Position numbers and translations under genes: made by a program. Shown in pieces: positions 8,868-15,994 of a DNA stretch of 25,097 bases. Each line of letters opens with the position of its first letter. Position 1 is the stretch's first letter. The notes under the pieces were generated by a model. The model was given only the letters and a program-made list of their open reading frames with translations. It did not search any database and was not told where the DNA came from. Origin of the DNA: DASUSF01 sp036375275 (GTDB lineage: Bacteria; Pseudomonadota; Alphaproteobacteria; Geminicoccales; Geminicoccaceae); assembly GCA_036375275.1 (NCBI GenBank), contig DASUSF010000185.1:1-25097 (forward strand), written 5' to 3'.

Positions 8868-8875
8868 GCGCCTTG
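8861..8875 (+). promoter_or_regulatory. Ribosome-binding site deciding the TTG start of lpxD
   Basis: GGAGTAGG (8861-8868) includes the last codons and stop of skp and lies four to eight bases before TTG 8873. No ATG or GTG in frame nearby gives a full LpxD N-terminus, so the TTG start is preferred. Confidence 0.6.
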
Positions 8876-9913
8876 GCCGACCCCCGCTTCTTCGACAACC
8901 GGGGCCCGTTCCCGCTCGGCGAGCTGGCGCGGCTTGCGGGCGTCGAAGGGGAGGTGGACGAGCCGGAGCGGTCGATCCTGGACGTGGCCCCGCTCGACGT
9001 CGCCGGCCCGAGCGACCTGACGTTCCTCGACAATCCGAAGTACGCGGCCCAGGCGCGCGCGACCCGGGCGGCCGCCTGCCTGATCCGCCCCGCTCAGGAG
9101 GATCTGCCGGGACCCGGCGTGGCGCGTCTGGTCGTCCCCGATCCCTATCGCGCCTACGCCAGGATCGCCCGGGCCTTCTACCCGGGGGCAGGCGCGCCCG
9201 GCGCGGCCGGCCCGGCGCCGTCGCGCGAGGGCGCCCACGTCGATCCCGACGCCCGGCTCGACGACACGGCCAGGGTGGAGGCCGGCGCGGTGGTGGAGGC
9301 CGGCGCGGTGCTGGCCGCACGCGTCCGGATCGGCGCCAACGCAGTGGTCGGCCGGAACGTCGAGATCGGGGCCGACAGCGTCGTCGGGCCAGGTGCCACC
9401 CTCAGCCACTGCCTGATCGGCGCCCGGGTCATGATCCATCCCGGCGTGCGGATCGGGCAGGACGGCTTCGGCTTCGCGATGGGCCCTGAGGGGCACCTGA
9501 AGGTCCCGCAGCTCGGCCGGGTGCTCGTCGAGGACGACGTCGAGATCGGGGCCAACAGCACCATCGACCGCGGCAGCGGGCCGGACACCGTGATCGGCCG
9601 CGGCTCCAAGATCGACAACCTCGTGATGATCGCGCATAACGTGCAGGTCGGTGCGGCCTGCGTCATCGTCGCGCAGAGCGGGATTTCGGGCAGCACCCGG
9701 ATCGGCCCGGGCAGCGTGCTCGCGGCGCAGGTCGGAGTGACCGGACACCTGTCGATCGGACCCGGGGTCACGCTCGCGGCGCGGAGCGCGGTGATCCGCG
9801 ATCTGGAGGGCGGCCAGGCCTATGGCGGGGCGCCGGCGATTCCGGTCGCGGCCTGGCGCCGGCAGCTCGCGGCGATCAGCCGGCTCGGCAAGCGGAGGGG
9901 CGGCGGTTCATGA
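8873..9913 (+). CDS. lpxD: UDP-3-O-acylglucosamine N-acyltransferase
   Basis: Third step of lipid A synthesis: transfers an R-3-hydroxyacyl chain from acyl-ACP to the 2-amino group of UDP-3-O-acylglucosamine. 346 residues. The N-terminal uridine-binding domain includes GPSDLTFLDNPKYA. From about residue 115 the protein is a left-handed beta-helix of hexapeptide repeats (for example VRIGANAVVGRNVEIGADSV). The catalytic His is His255 in MIAHNVQVG, and GQDGFGF and STIDRG are family motifs. It ends in a short helical tail. The start is TTG; the end overlaps fabZ (ATGA). Confidence 0.95.
   Translation: MADPRFFDNRGPFPLGELARLAGVEGEVDEPERSILDVAPLDVAGPSDLTFLDNPKYAAQARATRAAACLIRPAQEDLPGPGVARLVVPDPYRAYARIARAFYPGAGAPGAAGPAPSREGAHVDPDARLDDTARVEAGAVVEAGAVLAARVRIGANAVVGRNVEIGADSVVGPGATLSHCLIGARVMIHPGVRIGQDGFGFAMGPEGHLKVPQLGRVLVEDDVEIGANSTIDRGSGPDTVIGRGSKIDNLVMIAHNVQVGAACVIVAQSGISGSTRIGPGSVLAAQVGVTGHLSIGPGVTLAARSAVIRDLEGGQAYGGAPAIPVAAWRRQLAAISRLGKRRGGGS
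9275..9310 (+). repeat. Perfect 18-base tandem repeat inside lpxD
   Basis: GTGGAGGCCGGCGCGGTG occurs twice back to back (9275-9292 and 9293-9310). Each copy encodes VEAGAV, so the unit equals one hexapeptide rung of the beta-helix. Confidence 0.85.
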
Positions 9914-10380
9914 GGGAAGCGGTTCCGGCGGGGACCCCGCTCGAGGACTACGACATCGAAGGCATCCAGCGGCTGCTGCCGCACCGCTACCCGTTTCTGC
10001 TGATCGACCGGGTGGTCGACGTCGTGGCCGAGCTGTCGGCCACCGGGATCAAGAACGTCACCGTCAACGAGCCCCAGTTCACCGGTCACTTCCCGGGGCA
10101 GCCGATCATGCCCGGGGTGCTGATCATCGAGGCGATGGCCCAGACCGCCGCGGTCCTGGTGATGGCGACCCTCGGCCGGAGCACCGAGGGCAAGCTGGTC
10201 TACTTCATGACCATCGATCAGGCGCGCTTTCGCCGCCCGGTCGTGCCGGGCGACCAGCTGCGGATCCTGGTCGAGAAGCAGCAGCGCAAGCTCGGAGTGT
10301 GGAAGTTCAAGGGGCGCGCCGTGGTCGGCGAGCGGCTGGCGGCGGAGGCCATCATCAGCGCCAAGATCATGGACCTCTGA
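9910..10380 (+). CDS. fabZ: 3-hydroxyacyl-ACP dehydratase FabZ
   Basis: Dehydrates 3-hydroxyacyl-ACP in fatty-acid elongation. It competes with LpxA and LpxD for the same hydroxyacyl-ACP, which explains its place among lpx genes. Hot-dog fold of 156 residues. The LLPHRYPFLLIDRV segment is at 22-35, and the catalytic His60 and Glu74 sit in GHFPGQPIMPGVLIIEAMAQ. FMTIDQARFRRPVVPGD and the C-terminal KFKGRAVV strand complete the fold. The ATG overlaps the lpxD stop by four bases, and lpxA begins two bases after the stop. Confidence 0.97.
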   Translation: MREAVPAGTPLEDYDIEGIQRLLPHRYPFLLIDRVVDVVAELSATGIKNVTVNEPQFTGHFPGQPIMPGVLIIEAMAQTAAVLVMATLGRSTEGKLVYFMTIDQARFRRPVVPGDQLRILVEKQQRKLGVWKFKGRAVVGERLAAEAIISAKIMDL

Positions 10381-10382
10381 GC

Positions 10383-11183
10383 GTGCCCGACGTCCATGCA
10401 AGCGCGGTCGTGGACCCGGGAGCGGAACTCGGCGAGGGCGTGACGATCGGGCCGTTCTGCGTGGTCGGCCCGAAGGTCCGGCTGGGCGCGCGGGTGCGGC
10501 TCGAAGCGCACGTCGTGATCACCGGGCGGACCACCCTCGGCCCGGACTGCCGGGTCTTCCCCTTCGCCTGCCTCGGGCATCGCCCGCAGGACCTGAAGTT
10601 CGCGGGCGAGGAGACCGAGCTCAGGATCGGCCGCGGCAACCAGATCCGCGAGCACGTGACCATGCACCCCGGCACCGAGCACGGCGGCGGCCTGACCGAG
10701 GTCGGCGACGGCGGCCTGTTCATGGCCGCGATCCACGTGGCCCACGACTGCCGGATCGGCAACTCCGTGATCATGGCCAACAACGCGACCCTCGGTGGTC
10801 ACGTCACGGTCCAGGACAGCGCGATCCTCGGCGGCGTCTGCGGGATCCACCAGTTCGCCAGGATCGGCCGCCAGGCCATGGTCGGCGGCGTCGCTGCGGT
10901 CGAGAACGACGTCATCCCCTACGGCATGGTGATCGGCAACCGCGCCCGGCTGGTGGGCCTGAACATGGTCGGCCTGAAGCGGCGCGGCGCGGGGCGGGAG
11001 GAGCTGCACGCGCTCCGGAGCGCCTACCGCGACCTGTTCCACGGCCCCGGCGCCTTCGCGGAGCGGATCGCCCGGGTCGGCGAGCGCTTCGCCGACCAGC
11101 CGAAGGTGGTCGAGATCGTGACCTTCATCGAGCAGGCCGGGACGCGCGCGGTCTGCCTGCCGGACCTCCGGGCCAGCGGGTGA
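10383..11183 (+). CDS. lpxA: UDP-N-acetylglucosamine 3-O-acyltransferase
   Basis: First step of lipid A synthesis: transfers a 3-hydroxyacyl chain from ACP to the 3-OH of UDP-GlcNAc. 266 residues. The N-terminal two thirds are hexapeptide beta-helix repeats starting VHASAVVDPGAELGEGVTIG. The catalytic His is His121 in IHVAHDCRIGN. HRPQDLKFAGEETEL, HPGTEHGGG, GGVCGIHQFARIGR and VGLNMVGLKRRG are family motifs before a C-terminal helical domain. The GTG start at 10383 is two bases after fabZ; the ribosome-binding site is weak, suggesting coupling. Confidence 0.96.
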   Translation: MPDVHASAVVDPGAELGEGVTIGPFCVVGPKVRLGARVRLEAHVVITGRTTLGPDCRVFPFACLGHRPQDLKFAGEETELRIGRGNQIREHVTMHPGTEHGGGLTEVGDGGLFMAAIHVAHDCRIGNSVIMANNATLGGHVTVQDSAILGGVCGIHQFARIGRQAMVGGVAAVENDVIPYGMVIGNRARLVGLNMVGLKRRGAGREELHALRSAYRDLFHGPGAFAERIARVGERFADQPKVVEIVTFIEQAGTRAVCLPDLRASG

Positions 11184-12010
11184 TGCCGGGCGGGCTCGCG
11201 GTGATCGCCGGGAAGGGCGAGCTGCCGGCCCGCGTGATCGACGCCGCCCGTGCGGCCGGCCGCGAGGTCTTCGTCCTCGGCTTCGACGGCATCACCGACC
11301 CGGCCGTGGTGAGCGGCCTGCCGCACCGCTGGGTCCGGCTCGGCGCGGTCGGCGCCGCGCTCGACGCCCTCAAGGGCTCGGGCGCCGGCGAGGTCGTCAT
11401 GATCGGCCCGGTCGGGCGGCCCTCGCTCGGCTCGCTCGGCCTCGACTGGCGGGGGGTCCGGCTCGCCGCTCGGCTCGGGCTGAGCGGACAGGCCGACAAC
11501 CGGGTGATCGCCGCGATCGTGGCCGAGCTGGAGAGCGAAGGCTTCCGCGTGCTCGGTGCGGACGACGTGATGGGCTCGCTGCTCACCCCGGCCGGGCCCC
11601 TGACCCGGACCGCACCCGACCCGCTTGCCGAGGCCGACATCCGGCGCGGCATCGAGGTCGCGCGCGAGCTCGGCCGCCTCGACGTCGGGCAGGCGGCGGT
11701 GGTCCAGGAGGGCCTGGTGCTCGGGGTCGAGGCGATCGAGGGCACCGACCGGCTGCTGGAGCGCTGCGCCGGGCTGCGCCGGCCCGGCCCGGGCGGGGTG
11801 CTGGTCAAGGTCCGGAAGGTCACCCAGGACCGCCGGGTCGACCTCCCGACCATCGGGCCGGCGACGGTCACGGGCGCCGCCCGCGCCGGGCTCCGCGGCA
11901 TCGCGATCGAGGCCGGGGAGAGCCTGATCGCCGAGCGCGCCCGCACCCTCGCCGAGGCCGATGCCGCCGGCCTGTTCATCGTCGGCGTCCCGCTCGACCC
12001 GCGCGCGTGA
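11183..12010 (+). CDS. lpxI: UDP-2,3-diacylglucosamine pyrophosphatase LpxI (DUF1009)
   Basis: Hydrolyses UDP-2,3-diacylglucosamine to lipid X and UMP, the step done by the unrelated LpxH in E. coli. About 275 residues. The N-terminal domain opens with GGLAVIAGKGELPARVIDAA; the C-terminal DUF1009 domain includes VIAAIVAELESEGFRVLGAD, ADIRRGIEVARELGRLDVGQ, VVQEGLVLGVEAIEGTD, LVKVRKVTQDRRVDLPTIGP and the end AGLFIVGVPLD. The ATG at 11183 overlaps the lpxA stop by one base; an in-frame GTG at 11180 is equally possible. Its place between lpxA and lpxB is the standard alphaproteobacterial arrangement. Confidence 0.95.
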   Translation: MPGGLAVIAGKGELPARVIDAARAAGREVFVLGFDGITDPAVVSGLPHRWVRLGAVGAALDALKGSGAGEVVMIGPVGRPSLGSLGLDWRGVRLAARLGLSGQADNRVIAAIVAELESEGFRVLGADDVMGSLLTPAGPLTRTAPDPLAEADIRRGIEVARELGRLDVGQAAVVQEGLVLGVEAIEGTDRLLERCAGLRRPGPGGVLVKVRKVTQDRRVDLPTIGPATVTGAARAGLRGIAIEAGESLIAERARTLAEADAAGLFIVGVPLDPRA

Positions 12011-13158
12011 GCCGCATCTTCCTGCTCGCCGGCGAGCCGTCGGGCGACATGCTCGGCGCCCGCCTGATGGCGGCGCTCGGGGCGGGTGCGCCGGGGGTCG
12101 AGCTGGTCGGGGTCGGCGGCCCGCGGATGGTCGAGGAGGGGCTCGATCCGCTGTTCCCGATGGACGAGCTGAGCCTGATCGGCTTCGTCGAGATCCTGCC
12201 TCACCTGCCGCGCCTGCTTCGGCGGATGCGCGAGACGGTGGCGGCGATCGACCGGCTCCGCCCGGCGGCCGTGGTGACGATCGATTCGCCGGGCTTCAAT
12301 CTCCGTCTGCAGCGCCGGCTGGCGGGCCACGGCGCCATCCGCTGCCACTACGTGGCGCCCCAGGTCTGGGCATGGCGGGAAGGCCGCGCCCGCCACCTCG
12401 TCCGCGACCTCGATCATCTCCTGGCACTGCTGCCGTTCGAGCGGCCGTTCTTCGAGCGCTACGGCCTCGCCTGCAGCTTCGTCGGCCATCCGATCGTCGA
12501 GGAGGTGGGCGAGGCGGGCGACGGCGGGCGCTTCCGCGCCGCCCACGGGATCCCCGCCGACGCGCCCCTCCTCTGCGTGCTGCCGGGCAGCCGCTCGAGC
12601 GAGGTGCGGCGGCATCTGCCGGTGATCGGCGCGACGGTCGAGCGCCTGCGGCGCCGGATCCCGGATCTGGAGGTCGTGCTGCCGACGCTGGACGCGCGGC
12701 TCGAGGAGGTGCGCGCCCTGGTCACGGGCTTCGCTCGGCCGCCGCTGATCGTGACCGAGCGCGCCGCCCGCTTCGACGCCTATGCCGCGAGCCAGGCCGG
12801 CATCGCCGCCTCGGGCACGATCTCGCTCGAGGTGGCGCTCGCCGGGCTGCCCTACTGCACCATCTACCGGACGGGGGCCTTGACCGGCTGGCTCGCCCGC
12901 CGTTTGATCACCGTGCCCTACGTCAACCTCGCCAATCTGATCCTGGACCGGGGCGTGGTGCCGGAGCTGCTTCAGGACGAATGCACGCCCGAGCGGATCG
13001 CTGCGGCGGTCCTGCCGCTGCTCGAGGACGGGGCGGTCCGGAGCGCGCAGACGAACGCACTCGGCGAGGTCGCCGCCCGGCTCGGCGCCGGGCGGGGGCC
13101 GACGCCGAGCGAGCGCGCGGCCGAAGCGGTGCTCGAGCTGATCAACCACAAATCGTAA
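12007..13158 (+). CDS. lpxB: Lipid-A-disaccharide synthase
   Basis: GT19-family glycosyltransferase that condenses lipid X with UDP-diacylglucosamine to give the lipid A disaccharide. 383 residues. The N-terminus FLLAGEPSGDMLGARLM is diagnostic. SLIGFVEILPHLPRL, TIDSPGFNLRL, HYVAPQVWAWREGRA, SFVGHPIVEEV, LPGSRSSEVRRHLP and SGTISLEVALAGLP follow in the usual order. The GTG start at 12007 overlaps the lpxI stop (GTGA). The gene ends in TAA and is the last lipid A gene here. Confidence 0.97.
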   Translation: MSRIFLLAGEPSGDMLGARLMAALGAGAPGVELVGVGGPRMVEEGLDPLFPMDELSLIGFVEILPHLPRLLRRMRETVAAIDRLRPAAVVTIDSPGFNLRLQRRLAGHGAIRCHYVAPQVWAWREGRARHLVRDLDHLLALLPFERPFFERYGLACSFVGHPIVEEVGEAGDGGRFRAAHGIPADAPLLCVLPGSRSSEVRRHLPVIGATVERLRRRIPDLEVVLPTLDARLEEVRALVTGFARPPLIVTERAARFDAYAASQAGIAASGTISLEVALAGLPYCTIYRTGALTGWLARRLITVPYVNLANLILDRGVVPELLQDECTPERIAAAVLPLLEDGAVRSAQTNALGEVAARLGAGRGPTPSERAAEAVLELINHKS

Positions 13159-13170
13159 CGGGAGAGCCGG

Positions 13171-13581
13171 ATGACCACGACCACCGACACCTCCAGGTTC
13201 CGCCTGCTGCACACCATGCTTCGGGTCCGGGACCTCGACCAGTCGCTCGATTTCTACACCAACAAGCTCGGCATGAAGCTGCTGCGCAAGAACGACTTCC
13301 CGTCCGGCGAGTTCACCCTCGCGTTCGTCGGCTACGGCGACGAGGAGGACCACGCGGTGATCGAGCTCACCCACAACTGGGGTGACCACGACTACGACCT
13401 CGGCACCGCCTACGGCCACATCGCGATCGCGGTGCCCGACATCTACAAGACCTGCGACGAGCTGGCGGCGCAGGGGGTCAAGATCCCGCGGCCGGCCGGG
13501 CCGATGAAGCACGGCGGCCGGCCGATCGCGTTCATCGAGGACCCGGACGGCTACAAGATCGAGCTGGTCGAGCGCGCTTGA
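13171..13581 (+). CDS. gloA: Lactoylglutathione lyase (glyoxalase I, nickel type)
   Basis: Isomerises the methylglyoxal-glutathione hemithioacetal to S-lactoylglutathione in the cytoplasm. 136 residues, one VOC-fold chain. The four metal ligands can be read directly: His14, Glu65, His83 and Glu131, with spacings 51, 18 and 48 identical to those of E. coli GlxI (His5, Glu56, His74, Glu122). The short form lacks the insertions of zinc-type enzymes, so nickel or cobalt use is inferred. GGGAGAG precedes the ATG. It starts 12 bases after lpxB, so it may share the transcript, and it converges on the TraT-like gene with a 13-base gap. Confidence 0.95.
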   Translation: MTTTTDTSRFRLLHTMLRVRDLDQSLDFYTNKLGMKLLRKNDFPSGEFTLAFVGYGDEEDHAVIELTHNWGDHDYDLGTAYGHIAIAVPDIYKTCDELAAQGVKIPRPAGPMKHGGRPIAFIEDPDGYKIELVERA

Positions 13582-13594
13582 CGCGCAGCGGCGA

Positions 13595-14338
13595 TCAGAA
13601 GATCCCGGCGATCGAGCGGGTCAGGCCTTCGACCATCGTCGGCGCCGCTTCCTCGAACTCGAGGTTGGCCTTGTTGGCGACGCTCATGATCCGCGTCTGG
13701 TAGCGCTTCCAGTCGTGGGTCTCGCTCGAGCGGATCAGACGACCCTCGCCGCCGCCCTGGAACAGCGGCTGCTCCAGGGTCTCGGTGACGATGACGCCTT
13801 CGTTCGCCCGCTCCGAGACCTGAACGTCCGCGGTCACGGTGTAGGTGACGTCCTGGATGAAGGAATCCGCGACCACCGACGCGGCGGCGCCCACCAGGCC
13901 GCCCGCGATGATCGCCCCGACGTCGCTGGTCGCCGCCCGCCCGGCCGCGGCGCCGATCGCGCCGCCGAAGACCGCGCTGCCGAAGCCGCCGCCGAAGGTC
14001 TTCTCGGCCGCCGTGTCGGAGCTGCGGCCGGCCTGGAGCACGTTCGCCTGGAGCAGGTAGCGGGCGTCCGCCGGATCGTCGACGATCCGATAGCCCTTGC
14101 CCGCGAGGTTCGCGGCCACCTCGGCGCCGAGATCGAAGTCGGCGTGCTCGGAGGTGTTCTTGACCTCGACGAAGATCGAGCGCTGGTCCGGTCGCACGGG
14201 CTCGAGGAAGATGCTGCTCGACATCAGGGTCTCGACCGCGAGCTCACGCTTGCCGATCGCCGTGGACGCTGCTGCGCAACCGGAGATTGAGAAAACGAGC
14301 ACACCAAGAAGTAGCCATCGACGTGGATCGGCCGCCAT
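13595..14338 (-). CDS. traT: TraT-family outer-membrane lipoprotein
   Basis: 247 residues. A type II signal peptide ends in the lipobox SISGC, so Cys21 is the predicted lipidated residue. The order of motifs matches plasmid TraT throughout: STAIGKRELAVETLMSSSIFLEP, VFVEVKNTS-like FVEVKNTSEH, a GKGYRIVDDPADARYLLQANVLQA segment, a Gly/Ala-rich hydrophobic stretch (about 115-160), QDVTYTVTADVQVSER, and KRYQTRIMSVANKANLEFEEA. TraT gives surface exclusion and serum resistance on F-like plasmids. No transfer genes are nearby, so this is a chromosomal relative whose job is unknown; envelope barrier function is an inference. AGGAG precedes the ATG. The symbol marks family membership. Confidence 0.85.
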   Translation of the reverse strand: MAADPRRWLLLGVLVFSISGCAAASTAIGKRELAVETLMSSSIFLEPVRPDQRSIFVEVKNTSEHADFDLGAEVAANLAGKGYRIVDDPADARYLLQANVLQAGRSSDTAAEKTFGGGFGSAVFGGAIGAAAGRAATSDVGAIIAGGLVGAAASVVADSFIQDVTYTVTADVQVSERANEGVIVTETLEQPLFQGGGEGRLIRSSETHDWKRYQTRIMSVANKANLEFEEAAPTMVEGLTRSIAGIF

Positions 14339-14350
14339 GCTGCGCGTCTC

Positions 14351-14386
14351 CTGCCCGTTCCGGAGGACCGCCGGGCAGCCCGGAAC
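14351..14386 (-). promoter_or_regulatory. Interlocking inverted repeats in the traT leader
   Basis: CTGCCCG (14351-14357) is complementary to CGGGCAG (14372-14378), and GTTCCGG (14357-14363) to CCGGAAC (14380-14386). The order A-B-A'-B' would give either two exclusive hairpins or a pseudoknot. On the minus strand one arm touches the AGGAG ribosome-binding site of the TraT-like gene. Function is conjecture; GC-rich DNA makes such pairs fairly common. Confidence 0.25.
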
Positions 14387-14440
14387 CGGCGAGCGGAAGA
14401 AGTGGACCTCGCGCCCGCCGGAGTCCTTCTCGAAGAGCCG

Positions 14441-15043
14441 TCAGAGCGCGTTCTGTAGGTTGGCCTCCACGGCCTCCCAATCAACCAGATGGTTCAAAAA
14501 AGCAGCCAGGTACTCGGGCCGGCGGTTCTCGTAGTCCAGGTAGTAGGAGTGCTCCCAGACATCGACGCCGAGGAGGGGGGTCATGCCATCGACCAGCGGG
14601 TTGGCGGCGTTCGGGGTCTTGGTGACCTTGAGGGTGTCGCCGTCGAGGGCGAGCCAGGCCCAGCCGCTGCCGAACTGGGTCGCGCCGGCGGTCTTGAACT
14701 TGTCCTTGAAGCTCTCGAAGCCGCCGAAGGCGTCGTCGATCCGCCGGGCCAGCTCGCCGCCGGGCTGGCCGCCGCCACCCTTCTTCATGATCCGCCAGAA
14801 CAGGTTGTGGTTCCAGTGCTGGCCGGCGTTGTTGAAGATGCCGGCCTTGGCCGGATCCTTCGCCGTCGCTTGAACGATCTCCTCCAGGGACTTGTCCTTG
14901 AGGTCGGTATCCTCGATCAGGTTGTTGAGGTTGGTGACGTAGGTCTGATGATGCTTGTCGTGGTGGAGATGGAGCGTCCGCGACGACATGTGAGGCTCGA
15001 GCGCGTCGTAGGGGTAGGGCAGATCAGGGAGTTCGAAAGCCAT
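14441..15043 (-). CDS. sodB: Superoxide dismutase, iron type
   Basis: Converts superoxide to oxygen and hydrogen peroxide in the cytoplasm. 200 residues, no signal peptide. The N-terminus AFELPDLPYPYDALEPHMS is typical of FeSOD. Metal ligands are His27 (LHHDKHH), His79 (WNHNLFW), Asp161 and His165 (DVWEHSYYLDY). Gln75 in NNAGQHWNH occupies the place of the FeSOD second-sphere Gln69, which favours iron over manganese; cambialistic use is possible. The ATG at 15043 has GAGGA upstream; the frame is open further upstream but without SOD similarity. A poor promoter match (TTTCCT, 17 bases, TATCTA at 15123-15095 on the minus strand) is the best I see. Confidence 0.95.
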   Translation of the reverse strand: MAFELPDLPYPYDALEPHMSSRTLHLHHDKHHQTYVTNLNNLIEDTDLKDKSLEEIVQATAKDPAKAGIFNNAGQHWNHNLFWRIMKKGGGGQPGGELARRIDDAFGGFESFKDKFKTAGATQFGSGWAWLALDGDTLKVTKTPNAANPLVDGMTPLLGVDVWEHSYYLDYENRRPEYLAAFLNHLVDWEAVEANLQNAL

Positions 15044-15193
15044 GGTTCCTCGCCTCGCTGACAGGTTGTGCCACCAGGAGTCTGGCTGATCCGCTAGATA
15101 GTCGATCGACCCGCACAAGGAAACCCTGAGCAGCCGGGGATCCAGGGATCGCGGGCGCCCTGCATCCCTCAGGATTCGCGAAGGAGCCTCGAG

Positions 15194-15994
15194 ATGGCCG
15201 ACTTGAAGACCGACCTCGGCGGACGTGCCGCCATCGTCACGGGCTCGACCAGCGGGATCGGGCTCGGCATCGCGCGCGGTCTCGCGCATGCGGGGGCGAG
15301 GGTCACCTTGAACGGCTTCGGGAATCCCGCGGAGATCGAGCGGCTCCGGGCGGGGCTCGCCGAGCAGGCGGGCGTCGAGGTTCGCTATTCCGGCGCCGAC
15401 ATGGCCAGGGGCGACGAGGTCACGGCGATGGTCCGCGAGGCTGAGGCGGCGTTCGGCGCGGTCGACATCCTGGTCAACAACGCCGGCATCCAGCACGTCG
15501 CGGCAGTCGACGAGTTCCCGCCCGAGAAATGGGAGGCGATCCTCGCGATCAACCTGAGCTCGGCGTTCTACGGCATCCGGGCCGCGCTGCCCGGCATGCG
15601 GCAGCGGGGCTTCGGGCGGATCATCAACATCGCCTCGGCGCACGGGCTGCGCGCCTCACCCTACAAGAGCGCCTACGTCGCCGCCAAGCACGGCATGGTC
15701 GGGCTGACCAAGGTGGTGGCGCTCGAGGTGGCGGAGCTCGACATCACCTGCAACGCGATCTGCCCGGGCTACGTCGCGACGCCCCTGGTCGAGGGCCAGA
15801 TCGACGAGCAGGCGAAGGCGCACCGCATGGGCCGCGAGCAGGTGATCCGTGACGTGATCCTCGCGTCCCAGCCCAACAAGCGGTTCGTCGGCACCGACGA
15901 GCTCGCGGCGCTGACCATCTTTCTCTGCTCGCAATGGGGGCGCTCGATCACCGGCGCCGCGCTCTCGGCCGACGGCGGCTGGACCGCGCGGTGA
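15194..15994 (+). CDS. bdhA: 3-hydroxybutyrate dehydrogenase
   Basis: NAD-dependent short-chain dehydrogenase that interconverts 3-hydroxybutyrate and acetoacetate. 266 residues. TGSTSGIG (16-23) binds the cofactor; NNAGIQHV is at 95-102; the catalytic set is Ser148, Tyr161 and Lys165. Residues known to bind the substrate carboxylate in this family are present: Gln100, His150 (SAHGL), Lys158 (PYKSAY) and the Gln of SQPNKRF, and the chain ends in GGWTAR. This pattern separates it from FabG. AAGGAG lies 7 bases before ATG 15194. It is divergent from sodB across 150 bases and overlaps the patatin gene by GTGA. Confidence 0.93.
   Translation: MADLKTDLGGRAAIVTGSTSGIGLGIARGLAHAGARVTLNGFGNPAEIERLRAGLAEQAGVEVRYSGADMARGDEVTAMVREAEAAFGAVDILVNNAGIQHVAAVDEFPPEKWEAILAINLSSAFYGIRAALPGMRQRGFGRIINIASAHGLRASPYKSAYVAAKHGMVGLTKVVALEVAELDITCNAICPGYVATPLVEGQIDEQAKAHRMGREQVIRDVILASQPNKRFVGTDELAALTIFLCSQWGRSITGAALSADGGWTAR

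Noticed and set aside
11125..13512. Open frame of 795 codons on the minus strand opposite lpxI and lpxB
   Set aside because: Antisense to firmly identified genes; composition is Arg/Pro/Gly/His-rich shadow sequence.
13572..13586. GCGCG-CTTGA-CGCGC hairpin between gloA and the TraT-like gene as a bidirectional terminator
   Set aside because: Only five pairs, overlaps the gloA stop, and has no T-tract on either strand; likely chance.
15044..15193. Promoters in the sodB-bdhA gap
   Set aside because: Only poor matches to sigma-70 boxes were found on either strand; not listed as separate features.
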